Counted from the stretch's first letter, positions 32,971-42,028 are shown. The stretch: 64,000 bases of DNA from Caryophanales bacterium UBA3631 (GCA_002374055.1 DFLA01000046.1:3774-67773); one strand, 5' to 3'. The notes: generated by a model from the sequence alone, not told the origin. Program-made: numbers and translations.

Positions 32971-33619
32971 ATACTGTTATTGTATGTTTATAATCTTCTA
33001 TTATGTCTTTATTTGATGGTTCTTGATAGTTTTGTATTGTTTCTAGTGATGTTTCTAGTGGTTTAATTCCTTTGTCTAATAATTCTTTTCCAAATTCATT
33101 CATAAACTTTATATAGTATTTTAGTGTTTCTTTGTCTATAAATTCTTGTGTTTCTCTTGTTTTTTTTGCGAATATTAAATTGTTATTACTTTTTCTTTGA
33201 ATTAATCCGAATATTTCACTTGATATGTTTGTTACTGTGTCTTTATATGATACGTTTGTTCCAAATGAAACACTTTTAAAGCATATAGTTAGGTCTTTAT
33301 TTCCTTTTTCCATGTATTCTTGTATTTTAGATAAGCTAAATGTACCGTTTAAGTCATATTTTATTGATGCTGTTCTAAATTCTACATCTTTTTTAAAGCT
33401 TGTTGTTTTTTGCATATATATTATTTTTATTTTTTCTATTAATTCATCTTTTGCTATTAGTAATGCTGGAAAGTTTTCATGTACATATGATAATACTGAA
33501 TTTATTAGTTCTTCTATGTTTAGGTCTATATTATTGCGTAGTGAAATATCTATTATGTTTCCTATGTTTTCTATAAAGTCGATGTATTGTATAACGTATC
33601 TCCTATATCCTATGTCCAT
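32969..33619 (-). CDS. Hypothetical protein between spoIVA and spoVIF
   Basis: 216 residues, no signal or membrane helix, mixed helical and strand character, two Cys at most. I recognise no domain. The ATG at 33619 follows an AGGTGG site; an ATG at 33628 is in frame but upstream of that site. It has its own terminator. Its place between spoIVA and spoVIF makes a sporulation role possible but unproven. Confidence 0.75.
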   Translation of the reverse strand: MDIGYRRYVIQYIDFIENIGNIIDISLRNNIDLNIEELINSVLSYVHENFPALLIAKDELIEKIKIIYMQKTTSFKKDVEFRTASIKYDLNGTFSLSKIQEYMEKGNKDLTICFKSVSFGTNVSYKDTVTNISSEIFGLIQRKSNNNLIFAKKTRETQEFIDKETLKYYIKFMNEFGKELLDKGIKPLETSLETIQNYQEPSNKDIIEDYKHTITV

Positions 33620-33668
33620 ATTTACCACCTATTATTCATTTTAGCACATTTATTATTTTGAATACAAG

Positions 33669-33695
33669 AAAAAATCATTAATTTATAATGATTTT
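33669..33695 (-). terminator. Terminator of spoVIF
   Basis: AAAATCATTA/TAATGATTTT with U-run. Confidence 0.85.
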
Positions 33696-33939
33696 AGAAC
33701 ATTTTATCTATATCTTTTGGAACATTATCGTTTATTACTGCATTTATTATTTTTTCTTCTTTTTCTTTTGATACTTCTCTTCCTGTCATGTGGCTTAATT
33801 CATGTATCACTTCTCTTAGCGTATTTTCGTTTTTTAAATCATTTTCTTGTAGTTTTTTAGCAAGATCTAATATTGTTTCTTTATTTACGTTTGTCTTTTT
33901 TTCTATTTTTTTAAAGAATCCATCTGAAAAATTAGTCAA
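33694..33939 (-). CDS. spoVIF: Stage VI sporulation protein F (TTG start)
   Basis: 81 residues when started at the TTG at 33939. Matches B. subtilis SpoVIF in length and in its pattern FFKKIEKKTNV, ILDLAKKLQ, REVIHELS and a C-terminal INDNVPKDIDKMF. SpoVIF helps coat assembly late in sporulation. The open frame extends up to 33999, but the only good ribosome site, GGAGGG (33945-33951), serves the TTG. The extended version would overlap der by 17 nt. Confidence 0.85.
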   Translation of the reverse strand: MTNFSDGFFKKIEKKTNVNKETILDLAKKLQENDLKNENTLREVIHELSHMTGREVSKEKEEKIINAVINDNVPKDIDKMF

Positions 33940-33982
33940 AATAATCCCTCCTACACTAATATATGTAAGAGGGGGGTTTTTG

Positions 33983-35302
33983 TTATAATTTTTCTTCACC
34001 TTTGTTTTTAAATTGTATTTTTATTGGTGTTCCTTCAAAGTCAAATGATTCTCTTATTTTGTTTTCTAAGTATCTTTCGTATGAGAAGTGTACTAGTCCT
34101 TTACTATTTACTTGAATATTAAATGTTGGAGGACAAGTAGATACTTGTGAAGCAAAGTATATTTTTAGTCTTTTTCCTTTGTATGATGGTGGAAGGTTTA
34201 ATGTGTATGCATCCATTATTACATCATTTAATAGACTTGTTTTTATTTCTTTTTTACTGTTTTCAAATGCTTTTTTTATTTCTGGAATAAGTGTATGTAT
34301 ACGTTTTTTTGTTAAAGCTGATAAGAATACTATTGGAGCATAATCCATGAATTGGAAGTTATTTCTTATATTTTGTTTGAATTCTTTCATTTTATTATCT
34401 TTATCTTCTACTGTATCCCATTTGTTTACAGCTATTATTACTGGTTTTCCTGCTTCTAGTGCATATCCAGCTATATGTTTATCGTGTTCTATTATTCCTT
34501 CTTCTGCATTTATTACTATTACACAGACGTCTGAGCGATCGATTGCTTTTAAGGATCTTAGTAGGCTATATCTTTCTACTGCTTCGTATACTTTTCCTTT
34601 TTTTCTCATACCTGCTGTATCTATTACAACAAATTTTTCTCCATAGTATGTAAATGGTGTGTCTATTGCGTCTCTTGTTGTTCCTGCTACGTTTGATACT
34701 ATGATTCTATCTTCATTTAGTATTGCGTTTGCTAAAGAACTTTTTCCTACATTTGGTCTTCCTATTAAAGAGAATTTTATTGTATTTTCATCATATTCTT
34801 CTTCATATTCTTGGAAGTCACTTGTTATTTCTTTTAGTAAATCATCTATTCCTATATTTTGTTCTGCTGATACAAACATGTAGTTTTCAAATCCTAATTC
34901 ATAGAATGAGTATTGGTTTTCACTCGCAAGTTTGCTATCTATTTTATTTACAACTACTATTACTTTTTTACTACATTTTTTTAACATTTCTTTTACGGTG
35001 TAGTCATTACTTGTTAGTCCTTCTTTTCCGTCTACTACAAATAATACTACATCTGCTTCGTCTATAGCTAATTCTGCTTGTACCTTTATATCGTCATTGA
35101 AATCCATTTCTGATAAGTCTATTCCACCTGTATCTATTAAGTGAAAGTTATAGTCACCATACTTTACATTTCCATATATTCTATCTCTTGTTATACCTGG
35201 AGTATCTTCTATGATTGATACTTTTTTCCCTACTAATTTATTGAATAGTGTTGATTTACCTACATTTGGTCTTCCTACTAAGGCTACTACTGGTTTTTTC
35301 AT
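33983..35302 (-). CDS. der: Ribosome biogenesis GTPase Der
   Basis: 439 residues with two tandem GTPase domains: GRPNVGKSTLFNKL and later GRPNVGKSSLANAI, with DTGGI/DTAGM switch motifs and NKID/NKWD base-recognition motifs in each, then the C-terminal KH-like domain (FNIQVNSKGLVHFSYERYLEN). Needed for 50S subunit maturation. AAGGA ribosome site. Its 3' end abuts spoVIF, so the two may be co-transcribed. Confidence 0.97.
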   Translation of the reverse strand: MKKPVVALVGRPNVGKSTLFNKLVGKKVSIIEDTPGITRDRIYGNVKYGDYNFHLIDTGGIDLSEMDFNDDIKVQAELAIDEADVVLFVVDGKEGLTSNDYTVKEMLKKCSKKVIVVVNKIDSKLASENQYSFYELGFENYMFVSAEQNIGIDDLLKEITSDFQEYEEEYDENTIKFSLIGRPNVGKSSLANAILNEDRIIVSNVAGTTRDAIDTPFTYYGEKFVVIDTAGMRKKGKVYEAVERYSLLRSLKAIDRSDVCVIVINAEEGIIEHDKHIAGYALEAGKPVIIAVNKWDTVEDKDNKMKEFKQNIRNNFQFMDYAPIVFLSALTKKRIHTLIPEIKKAFENSKKEIKTSLLNDVIMDAYTLNLPPSYKGKRLKIYFASQVSTCPPTFNIQVNSKGLVHFSYERYLENKIRESFDFEGTPIKIQFKNKGEEKL

Positions 35303-35371
35303 AGTATCAGTCCTTTCCTTGTGTTATTATAACAGATTAATGTTATTTTATCAAATAGTTTTTTTGATAAG

Positions 35372-35397
35372 AAAAAAGTAGTTATGTTCTACTTTTT
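35372..35397 (-). terminator. Terminator after the KilA-N gene
   Basis: AAAGTAG/CTACTTT with six U. It contains the stop codon (35389-35391) of the alternative, frame-shifted KilA-N C-terminus. Confidence 0.85.
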
Positions 35398-35480
35398 AAA
35401 ATTATTCTTTTGTTCTTCTATTGATGAGGTTATTCTGGCAATTATATCTTTTTCATATTTTTTGTAACATAATTTATCCT
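35389..35480 (-). pseudogene. Frame-shifted C-terminal extension of the KilA-N gene
   Basis: Open from about 35480 to TAG at 35389 in another frame than the gene body. It encodes about 29 residues beginning DKLCYKKYEKD and ending EEQKNNFKK. The stop lies in the terminator hairpin, the normal style of this genome. So the original gene probably ended here, and a single-base indel or a sequencing error shifted the frame. Confidence 0.5.
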
Positions 35481-36005
35481 TTCTGAATCAGCCAGACGCG
35501 TCTGACCAATTATATAATTTGCTTTTGCTAAAACTCTATTTGCATGCCAATCTATTTTATTTTGATATGCTTCCTTTTTCTTTAATCTTTGGAATTCTGT
35601 AATTAGGTATAGTTTAAACTCTGGACTTAACCAACTGGCAAACTCGAAGGCAATATCTGGATGTGCATAAGTTCCACCATTATTACCTGATTTTGATATA
35701 ATACCAGTGGCACTAGTTTCTTTAATCCATTTTTGTGGTGATATTTTAAATTTATTACTTCCTGCTTCATTTTTAAACGTGTCGAATTCGACGCCTTTGA
35801 AATTTTCATTGTTAATCTTTTCCCATAAACCTAAGTAAAGAATCACATCTTTATTTCTCATCCAGTTTTGTATTGGATATCTTGGTTCTTCACTATCTGC
35901 ATATCTAGCTAAATCTGTTAGTGATATGTATTCTTTACCATCGATTCTCATAACATTTATTTCTTGTCCTTTTACTGCTATTTGTGTTTTAATATTTTCT
36001 TTCAT
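35442..36005 (-). CDS. KilA-N domain protein (probable frameshift at 3' end)
   Basis: 187 residues from the ATG at 36005, after an AAGGATG site; the in-frame start at 36041 lacks a ribosome site. KilA-N DNA-binding domain (EYISLTDLARYADSEEP, IQNWMRNKDVI, GGTYAHPDIAFEFASWLSPEFK), a family common in phages and as bacterial singletons. The frame ends NMKKI at 35442. Shifting frame near 35475-35485 gives a further coding-like stretch (KLCYKKYEKDIIARITSS...) that stops at 35389, inside the terminator stem. Two in-frame palindromes: GTCGAATTCGAC (35781) and CAGACGCGTCTG (35493). Confidence 0.8.
   Translation of the reverse strand: MKENIKTQIAVKGQEINVMRIDGKEYISLTDLARYADSEEPRYPIQNWMRNKDVILYLGLWEKINNENFKGVEFDTFKNEAGSNKFKISPQKWIKETSATGIISKSGNNGGTYAHPDIAFEFASWLSPEFKLYLITEFQRLKKKEAYQNKIDWHANRVLAKANYIIGQTRLADSERINYVTKNMKKI
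35493..35504. repeat. In-gene palindrome, KilA-N gene
   Basis: CAGACGCGTCTG, perfect 12-bp palindrome within codons for QTRLAD, next to the suspected frameshift. Confidence 0.8.
35781..35792. repeat. In-gene palindrome, KilA-N gene
   Basis: GTCGAATTCGAC, perfect 12-bp palindrome coding VEFD. Confidence 0.8.
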
Positions 36006-36023
36006 TTTATCATCCTTTCTAAC

Positions 36024-36056
36024 AAAAAAAGAGAGATTCATCTTATAGAATCTCTC
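36024..36056 (-). terminator. Terminator between clpB and the KilA-N gene
   Basis: GAGAGATTC (36031-36039) / GAATCTCTC (36048-36056) with seven U on the minus strand, only 19 bp before the KilA-N start codon. It may end clpB transcription or act as a leader attenuator of the KilA-N gene. Confidence 0.85.
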
Positions 36057-36164
36057 GAATAGATATATTAATCTTCTCTCAAAATATAAATTATCGTCAT
36101 AAATTGTTTGGCATTAACTCTTGGCAAGTTAATTAATGCATTTAAATTATATCATAATTTTTAA

Positions 36165-38261
36165 TTATTTTAATATTATATTATCATTTTGAACATCTAT
36201 TGTAATTATACTACCATATTTTATTTCGTCTTCTATTATTTTTCTAGCTAAAAGATTTTCTATGTTTCTACTTACAAATCTTTTTATTGGTCGTGCTCCA
36301 TATTGTTCATTGTAAGCATTATTAATTATATATTCTTTTGCTTTATCAGTTATTAGAAGTTTTAGTTTTTTATCTTTTAGTCTTTCTTCTATTTCTTTTA
36401 TTAGTTTATTTAATATATCATATACAACTGTTTTAGATAATGAGTTAAATATTACTATTTCATCAATTCTGTTTATAAATTCTGGTCTAAATGTTTGTTT
36501 TAATTCATCCATTACTTTTTCTTCATCGTTTTCTAGTATATGTTCACTACCTAAATTAGATGTCATTATGATAATTGTGTTTTTGAAGTCTACTGTTCTT
36601 CCTTGGGAGTCTGTTATTCTTCCGTCATCTAATATTTGTAAAAGTATGTTGAAAACGTCTCTGTGTGCTTTTTCTATTTCATCGAATAGTACTATACTAT
36701 ATGGATTTCTTCTTACTGCTTCTGTTAGTTGTCCTCCTTCATCGTATCCTACATATCCTGGAGGAGCTCCTACTAGACGTGATACACTGAATGCTTCCAT
36801 ATATTCACTCATGTCTATTCTTACCATATGTCTTTCATCATCGAATAGTTCTTCAGCTAGTGTTTTTGCTACTTCTGTTTTTCCTACTCCTGTTGGTCCT
36901 AGGAATATAAATGAACCAATTGGTCTATTTGGATCTTTTATTCCAGCTCTCGCCCTTATTATTGCTTCACTTACTAGTGTAAGTGCTTTGTCTTGTCCTT
37001 TTACTCTTTTCATCATATTTTGTTTTAGATTTAATAGTTTTTCTTTTTCTCCACCTACTAGTTTTTTTACTGGAATATTTGTCCATTTTGATATTATTTC
37101 AGCAATACGCTCTTCATCTACTGTATCACTTAGTATTTGTGATTCATCTACTTTTCTTAGATTTTCTAATTCTTTTTCTAATTTAGGTATTGTTCCGTGT
37201 CTTAGAATTGCAGCTTCTTCTAGATCATATTTATTTTCTGCTTGTTCTAGTTTAAATTTAGCTGTTTCTAATTCTTCTTTTTTTCTATTGATTAAATCGT
37301 TTATATTCTTTTCTTTTTCCCATTTTTGTCTTAGTTCTTCTTCTTGTTTTTTTAGTATTGCGATTTGATCTTTTAGTTCTAGTGTTCTTTTACTTGAAAT
37401 ATCGTCTTTTTCTTTTTCTATTGCTTTTTTTTCTATTTCGAGTCTCATTATTTTTCTTGTTAATGTGTCTAGTTCTAATGGAACTGAGTTCATTTGTACT
37501 TTTATTGTTGCGCATGCTTCGTCTACTAAGTCGATTGCTTTGTCTGGTAGGAATCTATCTGTTATATATCTATTTGATAGTGTTGCAGCTGCGACTAGTG
37601 CATTATCTTTTATGTTTACTCCATGGTATACTTCAAATCTTTGTTTTAGTCCTCTTAGTATTGTTATTGTATCTAATACTGTTGGTTCGCTTACTTGGAT
37701 TTTTTGGAATCTTCTTTCTAGTGCACCATCTTTTTCTATGTATTTTCTATATTCATTTAAAGTGGTAGCTCCTATTACATGTATTTCTCCACGTGCTAGC
37801 ATTGGTTTTAGCATATTACCTGTATCCATTGCTCCTTCTCCACCTGCACCTACTATCATGTGGATTTCATCTATGAACATTATTTTTTCTCCATCAGAGT
37901 CTTTTATTTCTTTTAATACTGCTTTTAGTCTTTCTTCAAATTCTCCTTTGTATTTAGCTCCTGCTATTAAAGCACCCATATCTAGTTCCCAGATTGTTTT
38001 GTTTTTTAATGTGTCTGGAACATCACCTTTTATTATTCTTTGAGCAAGTCCTTCTACTATTGCTGTTTTACCAACACCTGGTTCTCCTATTAGAACCGGG
38101 TTATTTTTTGTTTTTCTTGATAATATTCTTGTTAGACTTCTTATTTCTTCGTCTCTTCCTATTACTGGATCGACTTTATTATCTTTAACGTTTTTTGTTA
38201 TATCTCTTCCGTATTTTTCTAATACATTTTGTAAGTTTTCTTCATATGGATTTTGATTCAT
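36165..38261 (-). CDS. clpB: ATP-dependent chaperone ClpB lacking the N-domain
   Basis: 698 residues; ordinary ClpB has about 860. It begins [19 protein letters not shown], i.e. at the linker before the first ATPase ring, so the substrate-binding Clp_N domain is absent. Both ATPase modules are complete ([15 protein letters not shown] and [47 protein letters not shown]), and the coiled-coil M-domain (about 300-410) is present, which sets it apart from ClpC/ClpA. AGGAGG site directly before the ATG. Disaggregase working with DnaK. CIRCE operator in the promoter. Confidence 0.93.
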   Translation of the reverse strand: MNQNPYEENLQNVLEKYGRDITKNVKDNKVDPVIGRDEEIRSLTRILSRKTKNNPVLIGEPGVGKTAIVEGLAQRIIKGDVPDTLKNKTIWELDMGALIAGAKYKGEFEERLKAVLKEIKDSDGEKIMFIDEIHMIVGAGGEGAMDTGNMLKPMLARGEIHVIGATTLNEYRKYIEKDGALERRFQKIQVSEPTVLDTITILRGLKQRFEVYHGVNIKDNALVAAATLSNRYITDRFLPDKAIDLVDEACATIKVQMNSVPLELDTLTRKIMRLEIEKKAIEKEKDDISSKRTLELKDQIAILKKQEEELRQKWEKEKNINDLINRKKEELETAKFKLEQAENKYDLEEAAILRHGTIPKLEKELENLRKVDESQILSDTVDEERIAEIISKWTNIPVKKLVGGEKEKLLNLKQNMMKRVKGQDKALTLVSEAIIRARAGIKDPNRPIGSFIFLGPTGVGKTEVAKTLAEELFDDERHMVRIDMSEYMEAFSVSRLVGAPPGYVGYDEGGQLTEAVRRNPYSIVLFDEIEKAHRDVFNILLQILDDGRITDSQGRTVDFKNTIIIMTSNLGSEHILENDEEKVMDELKQTFRPEFINRIDEIVIFNSLSKTVVYDILNKLIKEIEERLKDKKLKLLITDKAKEYIINNAYNEQYGARPIKRFVSRNIENLLARKIIEDEIKYGSIITIDVQNDNIILK

Positions 38262-38316
38262 ATTATTACCTCCTTTTCATGTACTAAAAAAGTGGGTGTT
38301 TTTCCACTCACTTTTA

Positions 38317-38357
38317 ATTATACTCTTATTTTAGCACTTGTCAAGTATGAGTGCTAA
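38317..38357 (-). promoter_or_regulatory. clpB promoter with CIRCE operator
   Basis: TTAGCACTT (38331-38339), 9-nt spacer, GAGTGCTAA (38349-38357). On the minus strand TTGACA (38339-38344), 16-nt spacer, TATAAT (38317-38322). Predicts HrcA repression. A hairpin (AAGTGAGTG/CACCCACTT, about 38289-38314) forms just after the start of transcription. Confidence 0.92.
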
Positions 38358-38517
38358 CGTTTTGCTTTTTTCTTCTTCTAATTACATCTTTAATGTATTA
38401 CTTTTTATTTTCCAGCTATTTGCAAGAATTTTATAGCATTTTTTATTTTTAATGTTAAAAGTATTGACTATTTTTACTATTTTTATATAATTGTTGTATA
38501 TTATTTTGGAGGTTTTT

Positions 38518-39321
38518 ATGAATAATATTGATGCAAGGGAATATATTAAAATAATTTTTGATTGTTATAAGCAAAGGAAGATTGAACATCAATTATATGA
38601 GAGTAATAATTTTGCAACTAGTGCGATTATAAAGGCTTATTTAAGATATGTTGAGAAACCTGAATTTGATATCATTGTAGATGAATATAAAAAGATATAT
38701 ATTCATAATGAATCTAGGGTTGAAAAAAATGATACTTTATGTGAAAAAAAGGGATTAGGCATTGTTTATGACTATATCAGTTCTTTTGATTTTGATAAGG
38801 ATGATTTTAATCTGTTTGTTACATCTTTAAGAATACATTCTAAATTATATTCGGCTTGTCCTTGCTCTAGTTTTGGTGGCAAGTTAAGAGATAGTACTGC
38901 TTATTTAGAGGATACTAATATTGAGGTTATGGACTCTAAGAGTGCTCAAAGATATTTCAATAGTTTAATTTTGAATTCTGATAAAATTTTTGATAAGTAT
39001 CATGATAATAATTTCTTAGGTTATATTGATGACTGTATTGTGCAGATTGTTGATTTGATAAAGGCTCAACCATTTGCTGATGGTAATAAGAGAACTTTTA
39101 GAGCTGTTTTGAATTTGCTTTTAAAAAGAATTAATATTCCACCTATTTATATTGAGAAGTATGAACGTGATGTTTATAAAAATGCTTTGATTGAATCAAT
39201 GAAAACTGGCGATTATAAATCTATTATACATTTTTATTATTATAAGATATGTGATTCTATTATGAATTTGGATATTAATAATTCCCAGATTAACAATTCT
39301 GATTTTCAAAAAAAATACTAG
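38518..39321 (+). CDS. Fic-family protein with Gln in place of the catalytic His
   Basis: 267 residues from the ATG at 38518, which follows GGAGG; an upstream frame start at 38491 has none. Fic core with GGKLRDSTAYL and the loop QPFADGNKRTFR. The standard motif is HPFxxGNGR, in which the His starts AMP transfer. Here the codon is CAA (Gln184), so AMPylation by the usual route is unlikely. The rest of the loop is kept. Cytoplasmic; target unknown. Plus-strand gene in a minus-strand region, convergent with greA (4-nt overlap). Confidence 0.8.
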   Translation: MNNIDAREYIKIIFDCYKQRKIEHQLYESNNFATSAIIKAYLRYVEKPEFDIIVDEYKKIYIHNESRVEKNDTLCEKKGLGIVYDYISSFDFDKDDFNLFVTSLRIHSKLYSACPCSSFGGKLRDSTAYLEDTNIEVMDSKSAQRYFNSLILNSDKIFDKYHDNNFLGYIDDCIVQIVDLIKAQPFADGNKRTFRAVLNLLLKRINIPPIYIEKYERDVYKNALIESMKTGDYKSIIHFYYYKICDSIMNLDINNSQINNSDFQKKY

Positions 39322-39782
39322 GAAATTTCTAGTATTTTTACTTCATATTCACCGTTTGGGCTTGCTACTTTAACAATATCTCCAACTTTTTTACCTATTA
39401 TTGCTTGTGCTATTGGTGATTCATTTGAGATTCTATTGTTAAATGGATCTGCTTCTTTACTTCCGACAATTGAATATTCGTCTGTTTCTTTGTCTTCAAC
39501 ATATTCTATTTTAACATTGTTTCCTATTGAAACTTTGTCTGTTTTTACTTCTTTTATTATTACTGCATGCTCAATCATTTGCTCTAATTCAACGATTTTA
39601 GCTTCTACTGTTGCTTGTTCTCCACGGGCAGCATCGTATTCTGCATTTTCTGATAAATCTCCTAATGCACGTGCTTCTTTTAGAGCAGTAATTACTTCTG
39701 GTCTTTTTACTGTTTTTAAATATTCTAATTCTTCTTCAATTGACTTTAAACCCTCTTCAGTTAAATAAGTTTCTTTTGTCAT
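39318..39782 (-). CDS. greA: Transcription elongation factor GreA
   Basis: 154 residues. Coiled-coil N-domain with YLTEEGLKSIEEELEYLKTV, ARALGDLSENAEYDAARGEQ (acidic tip Asp/Glu that trigger transcript cleavage), and C-terminal FKBP-like part (NRISNESPIAQAIIGKKVGD). Rescues backtracked RNA polymerase. Last gene of the Bacillus-type yrzL-to-greA cluster; udk, which lies before greA in B. subtilis, is missing here. Confidence 0.97.
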   Translation of the reverse strand: MTKETYLTEEGLKSIEEELEYLKTVKRPEVITALKEARALGDLSENAEYDAARGEQATVEAKIVELEQMIEHAVIIKEVKTDKVSIGNNVKIEYVEDKETDEYSIVGSKEADPFNNRISNESPIAQAIIGKKVGDIVKVASPNGEYEVKILEIS

Positions 39783-39843
39783 GTTTTCACCTCATATTTT
39801 TTTTGACCTACAAAATGATACTACACTTTGTATATTTTGTCAA

Positions 39844-41031
39844 CTACTTTTTTATTCTTATTAAATCCCATTTTTCTACTTTTTTTTCTAGTGGAATTTT
39901 AATTATTTGTCTTGGATGTCTAGCTACATCTATTGGATTCATATCTTCATCATACATTTCTTTTATTTTGAATGTATATTCCTTATTTGGTCCAAATATT
40001 TCTACTATATCTCCTCGGCTAAAATAGTTTCTTTGTTCTATAGTCATATATTTATTATCATAGTCTAGAATTATACCTAAAAAGTCTTGATTTGATATTT
40101 CTTGTCTTCCATTATAGTAGCTACATGTTTCATCATATATGTTGTTAAAAAATTGCGGAACATTATCTCTATTCGCACAGTTTCTTAATATTCTTTCGTA
40201 CTCTTTATTATATTCATATTTTTCTTTATTGTGATAGTATTCATCTATTGCTTTTCTATATATTCCAACTACTGTTGCGACATAGTAAAGGGATCTCATT
40301 CTTCCTTCTATTTTTAATGATGAAATATTCATTTCTATCATATCTGGAAGGTACTCTAACATTGATAAATCTTTTGTACAGAATGTAAATGGTTTTTCTC
40401 CTTTTATAGGATTTTTATTTTCATCTAATAGGTCAAAATCCCATCTACATATTTGACTACATCCACCACGGTTAGCGTCTCTATTAGTTAGGTAGTTTGA
40501 TAGTACACATCTACCACTATATGATGAGCACATTGCACCGTGTATAAAGCATTCTAGTTCTATATCTACATTGTTTTTAATATCTAATATATCTTCTTTC
40601 GATTCTTCTCTAGCAAGTACTATTCTTTCTACACCTTTATTTTTCCAAAATTTAGCGGCTTCTTTGTTTGTTGTACAAGCTTGTGTTGATAAGTGTACAT
40701 GTAAATTTGTTTTTGTTAGAGCTATATTTATAATAGCTGGATCACTTGCGATTATTGCGTCTACGTTTAGTTTATCTAGTTCTTTTAAATAGTCTTCAAT
40801 ATGTTTTAATTCTTTATTGTGTACTACTATGTTTACTGTTACATATACTTTTTTATTTAGTTTATGAGCAAATTCTACTCCTTCTTTTATGTCACTAATT
40901 GAGAAATTCTGTGCGTTTGCTCTTAAAGAGAAGATATTTCCTCCAATATAAACTGCGTCTGCGCCATAGTGTAGGGCTACTTTTAGTCTTTCTAAGTCTC
41001 CTGCTGGCGCCAATAATTCTATTTTTTCCAT
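39844..41031 (-). CDS. U32 peptidase-family tRNA hydroxylation protein (YrrO/TrhP2-like)
   Basis: 395 residues. U32 signature ECFIHGAMCSSYSGRCVLS with the Cys set expected to bind an iron-sulfur cluster (further Cys in GGCSQICRWDF). N-terminal TIM-barrel part starts LLAPAGDLERLKVALHYGADAVYIG. In B. subtilis, YrrN and YrrO (TrhP) put the hydroxyl on wobble uridine-34 of tRNAs, and TrmR then methylates it; trmR is the next gene group upstream. GGTGAAG ribosome site. One base separates it from the upstream U32 gene. Confidence 0.88.
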   Translation of the reverse strand: MEKIELLAPAGDLERLKVALHYGADAVYIGGNIFSLRANAQNFSISDIKEGVEFAHKLNKKVYVTVNIVVHNKELKHIEDYLKELDKLNVDAIIASDPAIINIALTKTNLHVHLSTQACTTNKEAAKFWKNKGVERIVLAREESKEDILDIKNNVDIELECFIHGAMCSSYSGRCVLSNYLTNRDANRGGCSQICRWDFDLLDENKNPIKGEKPFTFCTKDLSMLEYLPDMIEMNISSLKIEGRMRSLYYVATVVGIYRKAIDEYYHNKEKYEYNKEYERILRNCANRDNVPQFFNNIYDETCSYYNGRQEISNQDFLGIILDYDNKYMTIEQRNYFSRGDIVEIFGPNKEYTFKIKEMYDEDMNPIDVARHPRQIIKIPLEKKVEKWDLIRIKK

Positions 41032-41032
41032 A

Positions 41033-41866
41033 TTACTTCACCTTATATATTGAGTCTTTATGTAAGAAGAATGTATCAATGTTATTATCTAGTATATTTG
41101 ATATTTCTTTGTTATATTCTTCTGCGTTTTCATTTGTAACAGTTTTGAACATGTTTATTATTTTTTCTTCTTCTTTTAATAAGAATCCATTTATTAATAC
41201 ATATTCAATATTTTCCTTTTTAAAGTTTAAGTATTCTTTTATTCCATTTAAATATGAACTAGTATAAACTGTTGTTACTTTTTCATCTACTATTGGATAT
41301 ATTTTTCCTTCTTTTTCTATGTAATTTATTTTTGAATCATCTTTTAGACTAAATTCACTCAAATAATTTTCTTTTAGGTGTCTACGTGAAACAAACATTG
41401 GAAAGTATCCTAGTATTGGAACTATTAGTTTTGATTTAGTATTATGTTTAATATTTATTATCTCTTCTTCTTTTATTTCTTCTGAAACTTGTGTATATTC
41501 TACTCCTTCATTGTGCCAAAAGTTTATTGTTTCATAGTTTGTTGTCATGTGTTCTTGAGCCCATACTAGTGGAATATTTAAATTTAATCTTTTAACTATG
41601 TTCAAAACTCCTATATCATAAAAGAATATTCCTTTTATATTTAATTTTGATAGTTCTATTAATGTTTCTTCTAATAGTTTTAAATCACTTGAATGCATAT
41701 TTTTATTTAGTGATATAAATACTTCTTTTTCTGTTTTTATATTTTTTATTTCTTCTAATGTGAAATAATCGGGCATATTTACACTTAGGTCTTTTATTCC
41801 TAAAAGATATGCATCTACATCACTCGTTAATTCTTTTTTATTTGGTATATACATCAATTTGGTCAT
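41033..41866 (-). CDS. U32-family protein, short form (YrrN/TrhP1-like)
   Basis: 277 residues from the ATG at 41866 (AAGGTGAT site; the frame start at 41893 has none). U32-like barrel but without the Cys-rich signature of its downstream partner. The middle reads VPILGYFPMFVSRRHLKENYL instead. So it is probably the non-catalytic partner in a heterodimer with the 39844 gene, as expected for YrrN. Conserved order with trmR upstream is interrupted by element 3. Confidence 0.85.
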   Translation of the reverse strand: MTKLMYIPNKKELTSDVDAYLLGIKDLSVNMPDYFTLEEIKNIKTEKEVFISLNKNMHSSDLKLLEETLIELSKLNIKGIFFYDIGVLNIVKRLNLNIPLVWAQEHMTTNYETINFWHNEGVEYTQVSEEIKEEEIINIKHNTKSKLIVPILGYFPMFVSRRHLKENYLSEFSLKDDSKINYIEKEGKIYPIVDEKVTTVYTSSYLNGIKEYLNFKKENIEYVLINGFLLKEEEKIINMFKTVTNENAEEYNKEISNILDNNIDTFFLHKDSIYKVK

Positions 41867-41934
41867 ATAAATCACCTTTGATATATTATACATAAAAAGA
41901 TTTAATTTGTCTATTTTTATTTTTAATTAACATA

Positions 41935-41963
41935 TTGATTATTTTTTATAAATGTGTTAGAAT
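41935..41963 (+). promoter_or_regulatory. Promoter of element 3 antisense RNA
   Basis: TTGATT (41935-41940), 17-nt spacer, TAGAAT (41958-41963), extended -10 TG. Confidence 0.7.
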
Positions 41964-41989
41964 GTATGTAGTGAAGGAGTTCTTCATAT

Positions 41990-42028
41990 AATAAAAAAGG
42001 ATATGTCTGAAGTGAGACTCAGATATTT
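41990..42028 (-). terminator. Terminator of element 3 peptide mRNA
   Basis: Minus-strand hairpin ATATCTGA/TCAGACAT followed by CC and six U. Confidence 0.65.

Noticed and set aside
33939..33999. N-terminal extension of spoVIF from the upstream ATG at 33999
   Set aside because: It would overlap der, has no ribosome site, and known SpoVIF proteins start at the position of the TTG.
36568..38043. Long plus-strand open frames opposite clpB and similar ones opposite polC, rny and spoIVA
   Set aside because: They are antisense to strongly conserved genes, lack ribosome sites and consist of low-complexity Leu/Ser/Phe-rich sequence that comes from AT-rich reverse complements.
38289..38314. Transcription attenuator in the clpB leader
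   Set aside because: A hairpin with a short U-run lies just after the start of transcription, but it has a mismatch and no alternative antiterminator partner that I could find. CIRCE explains the regulation.
38518..39321. Fic gene as the toxin of a Fic/antitoxin pair
   Set aside because: No small antitoxin gene is adjacent on either side, and the catalytic His is missing.
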